Source of the DNA: Candidatus Nomurabacteria bacterium
GTDB taxonomy: Bacteria > Patescibacteriota > Minisyncoccia > Phycocordibacterales > UBA2100
NCBI GenBank assembly: GCA_943359705.1
Contig: CALRIB010000008.1
Coordinates: 1 to 20,906 of the forward strand
Length of the DNA stretch: 20,906 nt
Reading direction: 5' to 3'
Made by a program: the position numbers and the translations under genes. Below, one piece after another: positions 1-6,696 of this stretch. How positions within the stretch are numbered: position 1 is the stretch's first letter; every line of letters starts with the position of its first letter. Under the pieces are notes generated by a model, which had not been told where the DNA came from, did not search any database, and saw only the letters and a program-made list of their open reading frames with translations.

Positions 1-299
1 AAAATCGACGCGTCGATTTTCGCGCCAACCTCTACCGCCGCGTCGGGAGCGTATTCGCGAAGAACGCGAAAGGGCTTCGCCGTCTGCGCCTTGTTGAGGT
101 GCTTTTCTTTTCGTGTCTGGAATCCCACCTGCGCCGCATCGTAACCGTCCTTTTCCTTGGTCTTTACCTGCGTCACCGTAAGCGGACCGGCCGTAATGAC
201 GGTCGCGGCAGAGACAACACCGGCCTCATCGAAGACCTGTGTCATTCTCCCTTTTGTGCCGAGCATGAATTTTACCCCGTGAGATACTTTATCTGTCAT
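1..299 (-). CDS. rplC: Ribosomal protein L3, N-terminal part (runs off the window)
   Basis: This is the first 99 codons of large-subunit ribosomal protein L3, an early 23S rRNA-binding assembly protein. On the minus strand the frame opens at ATG 299 and stays open to the left edge. It reads MTDKVSHGVKF followed by MLGTKGRMTQVFDEAG, then VITAGPLTVTQVKTKEKDGY and KEKHLNKAQ. These match the start of bacterial L3: the short beta strand with LG.K..MTQVFDE, then TVI.AGP..V.QVKT...DGY. The usual family start aligns near residue 9 to 12, so ATG 299 gives an 8- to 11-residue extension and ATG 266 is an alternative start. Neither has a convincing Shine-Dalgarno sequence, although GGGG lies 8 nt before ATG 266. 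The rest of the S10 operon would lie beyond the left edge. Its usual upstream partner rpsJ is about 6.4 kb away, which is unusual. Confidence 0.93.
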   Translation of the reverse strand, partial: MTDKVSHGVKFMLGTKGRMTQVFDEAGVVSAATVITAGPLTVTQVKTKEKDGYDAAQVGFQTRKEKHLNKAQTAKPFRVLREYAPDAAVEVGAKIDASI

Positions 300-370
300 A
301 TTTTTTTCAATCGATAGCCACGGGAAACGTTCTTTTATTTTCCACTCGCCGGGTGTTTATCTCACGGGGT
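274..370 (-). repeat. 13-bp perfect inverted repeat across the rplC leader and first codons
   Basis: ACCCCGTGAGATA at 274-286 (plus strand) is the exact reverse complement of 358-370, with 71 nt between. One arm is in the leader or promoter, the other covers about codons 5-9 of L3 and sits just before the alternative start at 266. In RNA it could fold so as to occlude initiation. If transcription begins near 349 the left arm would not be transcribed, and the repeat would act at the DNA level, if at all. Confidence 0.6.
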
Positions 371-383
371 GAATGGTTTACAA
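356..383 (-). promoter_or_regulatory. Possible promoter of rplC
   Basis: On the minus strand TTGTAA (383-378), a 16-nt spacer and GATAAA (361-356) form a weak sigma70-like pair between the terminator of the upstream operon and the L3 start. The -10 part overlaps one arm of the inverted repeat 274-286/358-370. This is inferred from sequence only. Confidence 0.35.
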
Positions 384-407
384 AAAAACGCCCTCAATGG
401 AAGGGCG
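382..407 (-). terminator. Rho-independent terminator closing the surface-protein operon
   Basis: On the minus strand the stem CGCCCT (407-402) pairs with AGGGCG (394-389) around a 7-nt loop and is followed by seven T (388-382). It lies about 95 nt past the stop of the 503-1924 gene and before rplC, so it separates the two transcription units. Confidence 0.8.
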
Positions 408-426
408 CTCCCTTCACCATTGGTCC

Positions 427-446
427 CCTGCCTACCGGCAGGCAGG
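427..446. repeat. GC-rich intergenic hairpin
   Basis: CCTGCCT (427-433) and AGGCAGG (440-446) form a 7-bp perfect stem with a 6-nt loop, in the gap after the 503-1924 gene. No T-run follows on the minus strand, so it is not a classic terminator. From memory, similar CCTGCC/GGCAGG hairpins are scattered between genes of Parcubacteria; that is not checked here. The rest of the 408-502 gap shows nothing further. Confidence 0.55.
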
Positions 447-502
447 CCTTTTAGGGACGTAGCGTGGGGGCACTATACAGGGCAGCGTTTGAAAATGCAA
501 AT

Positions 503-1924
503 TTATATGCCGGGTGATGCTGTGGGCGGCAGAGAGGGCGGATGACGCTTCGGCCGGAAAACAAAGAAAAGGCACGCGAGCAGTATCAGAACTCCGACAA
601 CGGCAAAGACGCCGGCCAGGCCGAAAGAAGAAAGCAACGAGCCGAGCGCAGAAGGAGTACCCGCTGCTTCTTGCGGCGAACAAAGGGACGGGTCGATTGC
701 TTTGCAGTCGTACGATATCTGTGTTTGGTCGACTAGTTGACCGCCCCGGTACAGCTTCGCGCTGATATTGAACGTGCCGTAATCCATTTTCGGCGTGAAT
801 TTGTCGGCGACACCCATCATGGCACCCGTCACGTCGCCCGCGTACGTATATTCGTGAATGATGTTGCCCATTTGGTCGGTGAGCGAAAGAACGAGTTTAC
901 CGTCCGGCACCGATGCGCTCTGCCCGGCATTGTGCAGGCATGAGAAAAGCGTCGCTTCATGCCCCGCGCGCAGCGGATACGCGGTTACCCCCGGAAAGTT
1001 GATGCGCGTGCGGTCAATTCCGCTCCTCACGAACCGTACGTTGATGATGGATTGTGTGTTGCCCCAGTGGAGTGTACCGACAAGAAGATAGACGGGGTAC
1101 TGTGTGTCGGTGGCGGTATAAACGACCGGCGCGGTGCCGCCCGCGGCGACTCGTACCGGCACTTCCGAATGGGCAACACGATTTTGCAAAAGTTGTGCGT
1201 CCCAGTAATACAGATCCCAGTCGACGGTGACGACGGTAGGTTTATCCGTTGTGTTTTGTACGATCGCTGAAACCGGAACGGCGGCCGATGTATCGACCGA
1301 CGGTGCAAAAGCGGCAAAATGATACGGGCGCCCCGCCACGGTGACCGACGTTTTGTCGAAACTCACGTCGTTTTGCAGTTCGCCTGAGACCGAAAAGCTC
1401 GCCGTGTTCCCTACCACATCGTCGGTAAATGAAAGTCCGAGCAGATTGAACTTCTTTGCGGTCGTGAAAAAAGTCGCCACCGAATACGAGCCGCTTTTTT
1501 CGTAGCTCGGAATATCCCACGTAAATGCTATGGGCATGGAGCCGTGCGCGGGGAGCGCGATGCCCTGCCGCACGAAGTATTGGTCGACGACGTCGGGGCC
1601 GTTCACGTCTTTTTCCGAGCCGCGCTCGCGCAACACCTTTACATACAACGAGCCGTCGACTATCGGATACGAATTGTTGTTGGTGAGCGAGCCGCTGAAG
1701 GAAACGGGCGCGCCGGATACGGCACTCGCGTTGTCGGCATGGATGTTGGCCTGCACGGAGCCGAATGAATAGTATTGGAAACAATCAGTCGTGCCTGCGG
1801 GCATCGATAGAAGCGGCGCGGGAATAGCGCCGTCGGTAGGCGGGGTGGGGAGCGATGCGGCCGCGGCGAGTAGCGGCATGCATGCCGTGAGTACTGCGAG
1901 GGTTGCGATAGAAATTTTGTGCAT
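503..1924 (-). CDS. Exported, C-terminally membrane-anchored surface protein (unrecognised family)
   Basis: This 473-residue protein has an N-terminal signal sequence: Lys3, then a hydrophobic run to about residue 22. LTAC at 12-15 resembles a lipobox but could be part of an ordinary signal peptide. About 400 polar, beta-rich residues follow, with repeated stretches of the form 'V.F.G.L.N....V..G.L.V.V', as in Ig/CARDB-like extracellular domains. A single hydrophobic helix lies at about 434-456, followed by a basic, Pro-rich tail (RPKRHPP). This fits a protein displayed outside the cell and held by a C-terminal anchor. The start ATG is 6 nt after the stop of the upstream gene, so it is the last gene of the five-gene operon and is followed by a terminator. 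Its molecular role is unknown; adhesion or envelope structure is only inferred. Confidence 0.8.
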   Translation of the reverse strand: MHKISIATLAVLTACMPLLAAAASLPTPPTDGAIPAPLLSMPAGTTDCFQYYSFGSVQANIHADNASAVSGAPVSFSGSLTNNNSYPIVDGSLYVKVLRERGSEKDVNGPDVVDQYFVRQGIALPAHGSMPIAFTWDIPSYEKSGSYSVATFFTTAKKFNLLGLSFTDDVVGNTASFSVSGELQNDVSFDKTSVTVAGRPYHFAAFAPSVDTSAAVPVSAIVQNTTDKPTVVTVDWDLYYWDAQLLQNRVAHSEVPVRVAAGGTAPVVYTATDTQYPVYLLVGTLHWGNTQSIINVRFVRSGIDRTRINFPGVTAYPLRAGHEATLFSCLHNAGQSASVPDGKLVLSLTDQMGNIIHEYTYAGDVTGAMMGVADKFTPKMDYGTFNISAKLYRGGQLVDQTQISYDCKAIDPSLCSPQEAAGTPSALGSLLSSFGLAGVFAVVGVLILLACLFFVFRPKRHPPSLPPTASPGI

Positions 1925-1930
1925 AGAAAA

Positions 1931-3469
1931 TTAGAGTTCGTTGAACGAGGGCAAGATATCGACGGTCGCGGATTTCGTGAGCGACGCGCCCGTGGCGTCT
2001 CTGCACGAGAGCGTATAGGTGGTTTGTATCTTGATGGCCGAGGTTTCGGTACCCTCCGGCGCGGAAAACGCGCCCGTCCACGCGCCGAGCCCGTTGGCGG
2101 CCTTATCAATCGCACTCGTTACCGCGCAGGAAAGAATGTTGGTGGTACTCCAAAAGACGTGCGTCGTCTCGCCCGCGCGAACGAGTGAGGGAATGGCGCG
2201 GATGCTGAGGGACGTCGCGACGTTACCGCCGTTACCGCCGTCTCCTCCCCCTCCGTTGTCCGAACCGGCGGCGCTTCCCGCGAGATCGCTCTGGTTTTTG
2301 CACGTGAACGTGAACGTCGTCCACGCCCATGAGAGCCCGCGACTGTCTGTGACGAGGACTCTAACGGTCTTCGCGCCGGCCGCGGCAAACGTGCGCGACG
2401 CTGTTTGCGGTGTGCCTGAGGGCACGTAGCCCGAGCTCGGCACTGTCTGGTCTACCGTGCCGTTGCCGTCCCAATCGATGCCGTATTTTATTTGGTCGCC
2501 GTCAGGGTCAGTGGCCGACAGCGTTATCGCGTACGGCATGCCGATGAGACACTGGCCCGCGCCGCCCACGGCAGTTCCGCTGCCTGCGCCTGCAACGTTT
2601 GGTGAACCCGGTGCGTGACCGTCGCCGGAATTAACGTTGATGGGGCATGAAATGTTTTGTGACGGCACCTGCAATGTGTATGTCTCGCCGGCTGCCAATC
2701 CCCCGGCATGCCCGTTATCCTGAATCGCCTTTACGATTCCGTCGCCTGTTGCCGCAGGAGCTTGACCGGGTACTACCGTTTGCATCGCGGGGGCTGTGTA
2801 GCACGCGCCGCGTCCGTACCACGTGGTCGCGCCCGCCATGTAGAAGTGCCCGATAGTCGGATCGAAATTAAAATTCGCCGTCGCTGCACCCTGGCCGCTT
2901 GCGGTGCAGATGACGGAGCCGTCTGAGAGCGGAGCGTCGCAGGCGAATACCCCCACCCCGCGTATCGTCACTTGCTGCTTCGGGGGTGCCACGGCAAGCG
3001 AACCGAAATATTCGACCTGCCCCGATGAGCCCGCGTACCCGCCGCCGTGCGACGATACCATGCTCATAAAATAATTTTTATCGCTGCACTGATTGGGCGG
3101 CGAGCCGGCATCCGCCACCCAATCGCCGTAGGGCGAATCGAGCGAAGAACCCGTGCCGAACCAAAAGACGTCGGCGGAGACGTGCGGTTTGAAATAAAAT
3201 TTGACCCGCGCGCCCTTCGGCACCGATCCCCCGCACGCGATAGTTGCAAGCATCTTCCCCGACCCGTCGACTTGCTGTACTTCGGTGTTGTAAGTGACTG
3301 ATGCGTTGGGGTTGTAGAGATAGAACGGGTATGTAAAACCCGATTGCGAGGTGAGGTTAACTCCTGTCGTCTTGCTCCAGACGACGCTATCGGCCATCGC
3401 AAGCTGCGAGCCAAAAAAGAGGGCCGCGAACGTTATCGCGCACACCGAAAGTACGCGCGAGCGGGACAT
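1931..3469 (-). CDS. Large secreted protein with PKD-like and C-terminal 'TYTLSC' module
   Basis: This is a 512-residue exported protein. ATG 3469 is preferred over a TTG 18 nt upstream because it begins directly with a signal peptide (MSRSRVLSVCAITFAALFFG, cleavage near AMA-D) and follows the upstream TAG by one base, as expected for translational coupling. Residues about 25-190 are an unrecognised beta-rich domain with Cys pairs. About 303-393 is a PKD-like domain (SATDPDGDQIKYGIDWDGNG, then SGYVPSG and VLVTDSRG), with a Ca-binding-like DxDGDxxxY stretch. A Gly/Asn/Ser linker leads to a C-terminal Ig-like module at about 416-512 (SLVRAGETTHVFWSTTN, TYTLSC) ending ILPSFNEL. The PKD-like and last modules are homologous to those in the 4011-6104 protein. 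A cell-surface binding or structural role is inferred. No membrane anchor is visible in it, so a neighbour may hold it. Confidence 0.85.
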   Translation of the reverse strand: MSRSRVLSVCAITFAALFFGSQLAMADSVVWSKTTGVNLTSQSGFTYPFYLYNPNASVTYNTEVQQVDGSGKMLATIACGGSVPKGARVKFYFKPHVSADVFWFGTGSSLDSPYGDWVADAGSPPNQCSDKNYFMSMVSSHGGGYAGSSGQVEYFGSLAVAPPKQQVTIRGVGVFACDAPLSDGSVICTASGQGAATANFNFDPTIGHFYMAGATTWYGRGACYTAPAMQTVVPGQAPAATGDGIVKAIQDNGHAGGLAAGETYTLQVPSQNISCPINVNSGDGHAPGSPNVAGAGSGTAVGGAGQCLIGMPYAITLSATDPDGDQIKYGIDWDGNGTVDQTVPSSGYVPSGTPQTASRTFAAAGAKTVRVLVTDSRGLSWAWTTFTFTCKNQSDLAGSAAGSDNGGGGDGGNGGNVATSLSIRAIPSLVRAGETTHVFWSTTNILSCAVTSAIDKAANGLGAWTGAFSAPEGTETSAIKIQTTYTLSCRDATGASLTKSATVDILPSFNEL

Positions 3470-3470
3470 A

Positions 3471-3959
3471 CTATGGCGTTGGTGCAACGAACGCGCCGGT
3501 CACGTGGTGGCCATGGCGATGCAAGAACATGCCGATAACGAACAGAAGCACGGCGGAGGTGAGGCCGAGGGTGATGGCGATAAATCCGTACGGGCCGGAC
3601 AATCCGAATGCCTCATCAATTGAGCAGAAAAAAGCGGGCAAACCCGAACACGTGTTCGTGGTACCCGCATTGCTCGCCGCGAAATCTTCGGCAGAAAGCG
3701 GGCGCCACTGTATGTCTTGCGCGGTTACCCCCTGTTCGCTCGCCTGCTTCGTGAGCGCAACAACAAGAGCTTCGAGCTGCGCCTCGGTCATCCCCTGCGA
3801 GCGCGGGTCGGATGTAATTGCTGCGCGTATGGTTGCGTTCAAATCAGCATCGCTCGATTGCGCGCGCGCAACGAAGGGTACGATGCATGCGGAAAACAAA
3901 ATTGCGAGAATTAAAAATCGAAACGCGCTCGAAGAACGGGAACCCATAAGATGAATCAT
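3471..3959 (-). CDS. Small exported protein with C-terminal TM (paralogue of 6101-6553)
   Basis: This is a 162-residue protein from ATG 3959; ATG 3947 is also possible, and a TTG further upstream seems unlikely. A hydrophobic signal segment (FRFLILAILFSACIVPF) ends near VARAQ. A short helical region follows, with IRAAITSDPRSQGMTEAQL and then VVALTKQ. A Cys-containing stretch (CSGLPAFFC) and one TM helix (about FIAITLGLTSAVLLFVIGMF) lead to a short His-rich tail. The helical region aligns without gaps to the protein at 6101-6553: R, AI, D, M, V and ALT are shared, and K/R, E/D and L/I are conservative changes. Each of the two precedes a large PKD-like secreted protein. An anchor or chaperone role for that partner is an inference. 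The function of the family is not known to me. Confidence 0.8.
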   Translation of the reverse strand: MIHLMGSRSSSAFRFLILAILFSACIVPFVARAQSSDADLNATIRAAITSDPRSQGMTEAQLEALVVALTKQASEQGVTAQDIQWRPLSAEDFAASNAGTTNTCSGLPAFFCSIDEAFGLSGPYGFIAITLGLTSAVLLFVIGMFLHRHGHHVTGAFVAPTP

Positions 3960-4010
3960 AGCAGCTCGCGCGACACACCGGCGCAACAATGTTGACAGCG
4001 TACTGTTTTC

Positions 4011-6104
4011 TTAGAGCTCCTGAAACCCCGGCAGAATATACACGGTCGCGGTTTCGCTGATGTGTGAGTTGTTGTATCCGGTACAGGAGAGTGTATAGAT
4101 AGTCTGCACGTAAATGACGGAAGAGGTCTTGCTGCCTGAGGTGCCGCTCCACGACTCGTCGTTGGAGCCAGTGACAGAGCAGGAAGAAACGTTGGAGATG
4201 TTCCAGTGGATGGTGGTGCTCTCTCCTGCGCGGATGATGGAGGGAATTGCCTGGAGGTGACCGGTGATGATATCGCTCGACGAGGTGAACGAGGGCGCTG
4301 GAGGAGAGACACATATATTGGAACCGGAGGAGCAGATAAGCCCGGAGGCGCAAGCGGTGTCAGCGCCCGTGCAACTGTTGTGCACGTGCGTGGCATCGGT
4401 GCACGTGTATGTGGGAGTGCAGGGGTTCACGACGTCGACGGAGAGAGTTTGGTAGGTGTTCCACGATGGATGTGCGGAACTTCTTGCACGTGCGTAGAAG
4501 GTATACGTGCCAGCTGCGGTGGGAGTGAAGATGACGACCTTGGTGAGGTCGGGGTTCGTCGTGTTGCCGAGTCCTCCTGAGGAGCCGGACGGGTTTCCGA
4601 CGGCTGCGTCAATATTGTCCTCCACGAGCAGGTCGCCGGTACTTGTGGAGAAGGTGGCGGTGAGAGTGAGGGGAGAGTTGGTGTAGTGGGTGCCACTGTT
4701 TACGGACAGGGTAGCGCTGGGGGCTGCGGGGAGCGAGACAGTGACGGTATACGAGCTCCAATTCGAGACATTGCCATGCGAATCTTCAGCGCGGGCTTTA
4801 AAGGTCTTGGTGCCGATAGCTCCGAACGTATGACCGGTCTGTTTTGAAACTCCGCTTGCAACATACCCAGTGGTTGGTAGCCACTCATCGACAACACTAT
4901 TATTGTCCCAATCAATGGCGTATTTTACGGTGTCGTTCTCAGGATCGCTTGCGGTGAATGTATATGTATAGGGCACACCAACGATATCGGATTGAGAGCC
5001 GGAAACGGTAGGGGCATTTGGTGCGAGGTTCGTATACGTAATGACAATAATGCCGGGTGCGCCCGCGCCACCCGAAGAGCCGCCATTAAACCCGCTACCG
5101 CTATATGCTCCTCCTCCGCCACCACCACCGCCATATGAGCCGCCTTCGGCACCTGGCATTTGGTTCCATCCAGGACCGCCACCGCCACCGCCACCGGAGC
5201 CGTGCGAAGTATCCCATTCAGTGCCCGCACCGCCCGGACCGGCCGCGCCGCTACCGGAAGTGCTTAACGCAGGTCTTCCAAAACCGCCGCCTCCGCCGCT
5301 TTGTCCCGCGTCGCCATTTGGCGCACTATCCGTCCAACCAGCGCCACCGCCGCTTCCTGAAAAATTATTCCCGCCCATCGCGGCGAGCGCGCGTGGAAGA
5401 TACGCGGGATCGCTCGTTACATAACTACCGCCCGACGTTCCGCCGCCGCCGCCGCCGCCAGCGCCCGGAGTACCGCTTCCACCATTCCCATGTGGACCTC
5501 CTGCCCCGCCACCGCCGGCGCCGCCGACCCAGATCCCGTTGCAACCGGCATAATACGGCTCGTTCCCGCCGGTGCCGCCGCTATAGGCGACAGAGCCTCC
5601 GCCGGTCATCACTGCGGCACTCGCCTGTCCACCAGCACCACCCAGCGCATTACCGCATCCTGTCGCGACTGTCCCAGGTGAACCGCCTTTTGCACCCACA
5701 ATGACGGAGCTTCCACTAATGGAACTACAACTCGAATTAGAACTGCAGAAAAAACTATCGCCTCCGGTGCCGCCGTTGCCGGACCATGGACCTGCGGCGC
5801 CCGTTGCCCCTACTGAATAATAAAACGCGGATCCCGGCGAAGTCGTTATGTTGGAAATTTTTGCATAGCCACCTCCACCTCCACCTCCACCGCTGCCGAA
5901 TGCCCACCATTGCACGTAATCGATGCCGTTGCCGCCCGAGCCTCCTCCGCCACCGCCGATGACCTCTATCGAATTTGATGGTGACCAGTCCGACGGCACG
6001 ATCCAACTTCCCGATGCGGACGTAAGGTATACATATGTCGTGCTTCCAAACGCACATACAGGCAGGAGGAGCGTGCATGCGATACTGAAGATAATTTTTT
6101 TCAT
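4011..6104 (-). CDS. Large secreted glycine-rich / PKD-like surface protein
   Basis: This is a 697-residue exported protein. ATG 6104 is chosen over an ATG 90 nt upstream because it starts with a signal peptide (MKKIIFSIACTLLLPVCAFG) and overlaps the upstream stop in an ATGA. Residues about 30-350 are extremely Gly-rich, with many GGGG runs interspersed with aromatic, Ser and Asn residues, and end GIIVITYT. This matches the Gly_rich (PF12810-like) type of domain. A PKD-like domain at about 361-458 (TASDPENDTVKYAIDWDNN, then TGYVASG) is followed by an Ig-like domain at about 460-556. A Cys-rich linker (about 557-600, eight Cys) precedes a C-terminal module at about 605-697 (IIRAGESTTIHWN, YTLSC, ending ILPGFQEL). 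The last modules are homologous to those of the 1931-3469 protein. This is probably an adhesin-like or matrix-like surface protein; ligand unknown. Confidence 0.87.
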   Translation of the reverse strand: MKKIIFSIACTLLLPVCAFGSTTYVYLTSASGSWIVPSDWSPSNSIEVIGGGGGGSGGNGIDYVQWWAFGSGGGGGGGGYAKISNITTSPGSAFYYSVGATGAAGPWSGNGGTGGDSFFCSSNSSCSSISGSSVIVGAKGGSPGTVATGCGNALGGAGGQASAAVMTGGGSVAYSGGTGGNEPYYAGCNGIWVGGAGGGGAGGPHGNGGSGTPGAGGGGGGGTSGGSYVTSDPAYLPRALAAMGGNNFSGSGGGAGWTDSAPNGDAGQSGGGGGFGRPALSTSGSGAAGPGGAGTEWDTSHGSGGGGGGGPGWNQMPGAEGGSYGGGGGGGGAYSGSGFNGGSSGGAGAPGIIVITYTNLAPNAPTVSGSQSDIVGVPYTYTFTASDPENDTVKYAIDWDNNSVVDEWLPTTGYVASGVSKQTGHTFGAIGTKTFKARAEDSHGNVSNWSSYTVTVSLPAAPSATLSVNSGTHYTNSPLTLTATFSTSTGDLLVEDNIDAAVGNPSGSSGGLGNTTNPDLTKVVIFTPTAAGTYTFYARARSSAHPSWNTYQTLSVDVVNPCTPTYTCTDATHVHNSCTGADTACASGLICSSGSNICVSPPAPSFTSSSDIITGHLQAIPSIIRAGESTTIHWNISNVSSCSVTGSNDESWSGTSGSKTSSVIYVQTIYTLSCTGYNNSHISETATVYILPGFQEL
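5869..5892. repeat. Short CCTCCA-type tandem within the Gly-rich coding region
   Basis: Near-perfect CCA/CCT triplets run here on the plus strand and encode a run of Gly on the minus strand. Similar triplet runs recur at about 5105-5135, 5177-5198 and 5440-5462. They are coding low-complexity DNA, a possible site of length variation by slippage, and not a separate element. Confidence 0.6.
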
Positions 6105-6553
6105 GTGAGCGGTACGTTTTTCGAGCGGCGATACAGTGCTGAAGCAGCCAGAAGCAAAACAAGGATCGCGCCAACAGATACCGCGCTGATCCATGGGTTG
6201 TTTTTCTGCCGCGCACCCGCGTATTCCCTGCTGGCCTCTACATGTCGCGTAAGTGCTGTGACCATTTGATCGATTTTCTCACGCGGCATCTCTGAAGTTG
6301 CCTGATCGGTGAGGATCGCAGTCCTTGCGTTAGTCGCTATTTCTTCCGGATTAGTTCCGGACATACCCGGATGTCGAAAAAGTATATCTGCGATGATCCG
6401 TATCTCCTCCTCGCTCATGCGCGGAGTGCCGACATCGAATTGTGGAGACGCACTGACCATCGCGCCTTCGGAATTTTGCATCATCGGAACCTGAGCCGCT
6501 GCCACAAGAGGCGCACTGAGTACTACAAGTGCGGTAGCGAGTAGCTTTTTCAC
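6101..6553 (-). CDS. Small exported protein with C-terminal TM (paralogue of 3471-3959)
   Basis: This is a 150-residue protein. The GTG at 6553 is chosen because it opens on a normal signal peptide (VKKLLATALVVLSAPLVAAAQ) and lies exactly 6 nt after a TACAAT box. A longer reading from GTG 6661 would run through a terminator and a palindrome. After the signal come a helical segment (MSEEEIRIIADILFRHPG) and then AILTDQATSEMPREKIDQM with VTALTRH, followed by one TM helix (about WISAVSVGAILVLLLAASAL) and a basic end (YRRSKN). The AILTD...ALTR stretch aligns ungapped with the 3471-3959 protein. It is the first gene of the operon and its TGA overlaps the next ATG, so tight co-translation with the Gly-rich protein is likely. 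Function unknown; an anchor for its partner is inferred. Confidence 0.8.
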   Translation of the reverse strand: MKKLLATALVVLSAPLVAAAQVPMMQNSEGAMVSASPQFDVGTPRMSEEEIRIIADILFRHPGMSGTNPEEIATNARTAILTDQATSEMPREKIDQMVTALTRHVEASREYAGARQKNNPWISAVSVGAILVLLLAASALYRRSKNVPLT

Positions 6554-6559
6554 ACTTCT

Positions 6560-6565
6560 ATTGTA
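6560..6565 (-). promoter_or_regulatory. -10-like box of the surface-protein operon (leaderless)
   Basis: TACAAT reads 6565-6560 on the minus strand, followed by 6 nt and the GTG start at 6553, so transcription would begin at or next to the start codon. No -35 match is seen at 16-17 nt, where the GC-rich terminator stem of rpsJ lies. Confidence 0.5.
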
Positions 6566-6572
6566 CCGCGCG

Positions 6573-6606
6573 AAAAAGCCGCGCCGCCCCGGTGGGCGGC
6601 GCGGCT
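6573..6606 (-). terminator. Strong rho-independent terminator after rpsJ
   Basis: A 13-bp perfect GC-rich stem (AGCCGCGCCGCCC at 6606-6594 on the minus strand and its complement at 6589-6577) with a 4-nt loop is followed by five T (6577-6573). It ends the rpsJ transcript before the surface-protein operon begins. Confidence 0.88.
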
Positions 6607-6641
6607 GTGTATTTTCGACTACCGGCGACGTAGAGCGAGGG

Positions 6642-6665
6642 ACGTGTGAAAATTTTTTCACACGT
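6642..6665. promoter_or_regulatory. 24-bp perfect palindrome between rpsJ and the surface operon
   Basis: Arms ACGTGTGAAAA (6642-6652) and TTTTCACACGT (6655-6665) flank a 2-bp centre. It lies 32 nt after the rpsJ stop and about 75 nt before the -10 box. It could be an operator for a dimeric regulator or an RNA hairpin. A second smaller hairpin, AAGCGCC/GGCGCTT at 6682-6698, overlaps the rpsJ stop codon. Confidence 0.5.
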
Positions 6666-6696
6666 GGAGCGAGGAGTCGGAAAGCGCCGAAGGCGC

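Noticed and set aside
12..1930. Lipoprotein call for the 503-1924 protein from LTAC at residues 12-15.
   Set aside because: The hydrophobic stretch continues past Cys15 to a normal AAA-AS cleavage site and the protein already has a C-terminal anchor, so the evidence is ambiguous.
4925..5704. Long open frames on both strands opposite the Gly-rich region, rich in Pro, His or Arg.
   Set aside because: They are by-products of the GGN-repeat coding DNA, have no start signals and no plausible protein character.
6554..6661. 36-codon N-terminal extension of the 6101-6553 gene from a GTG at 6661.
   Set aside because: It would run through a palindrome and the rpsJ terminator and put the signal peptide in the middle of the protein.
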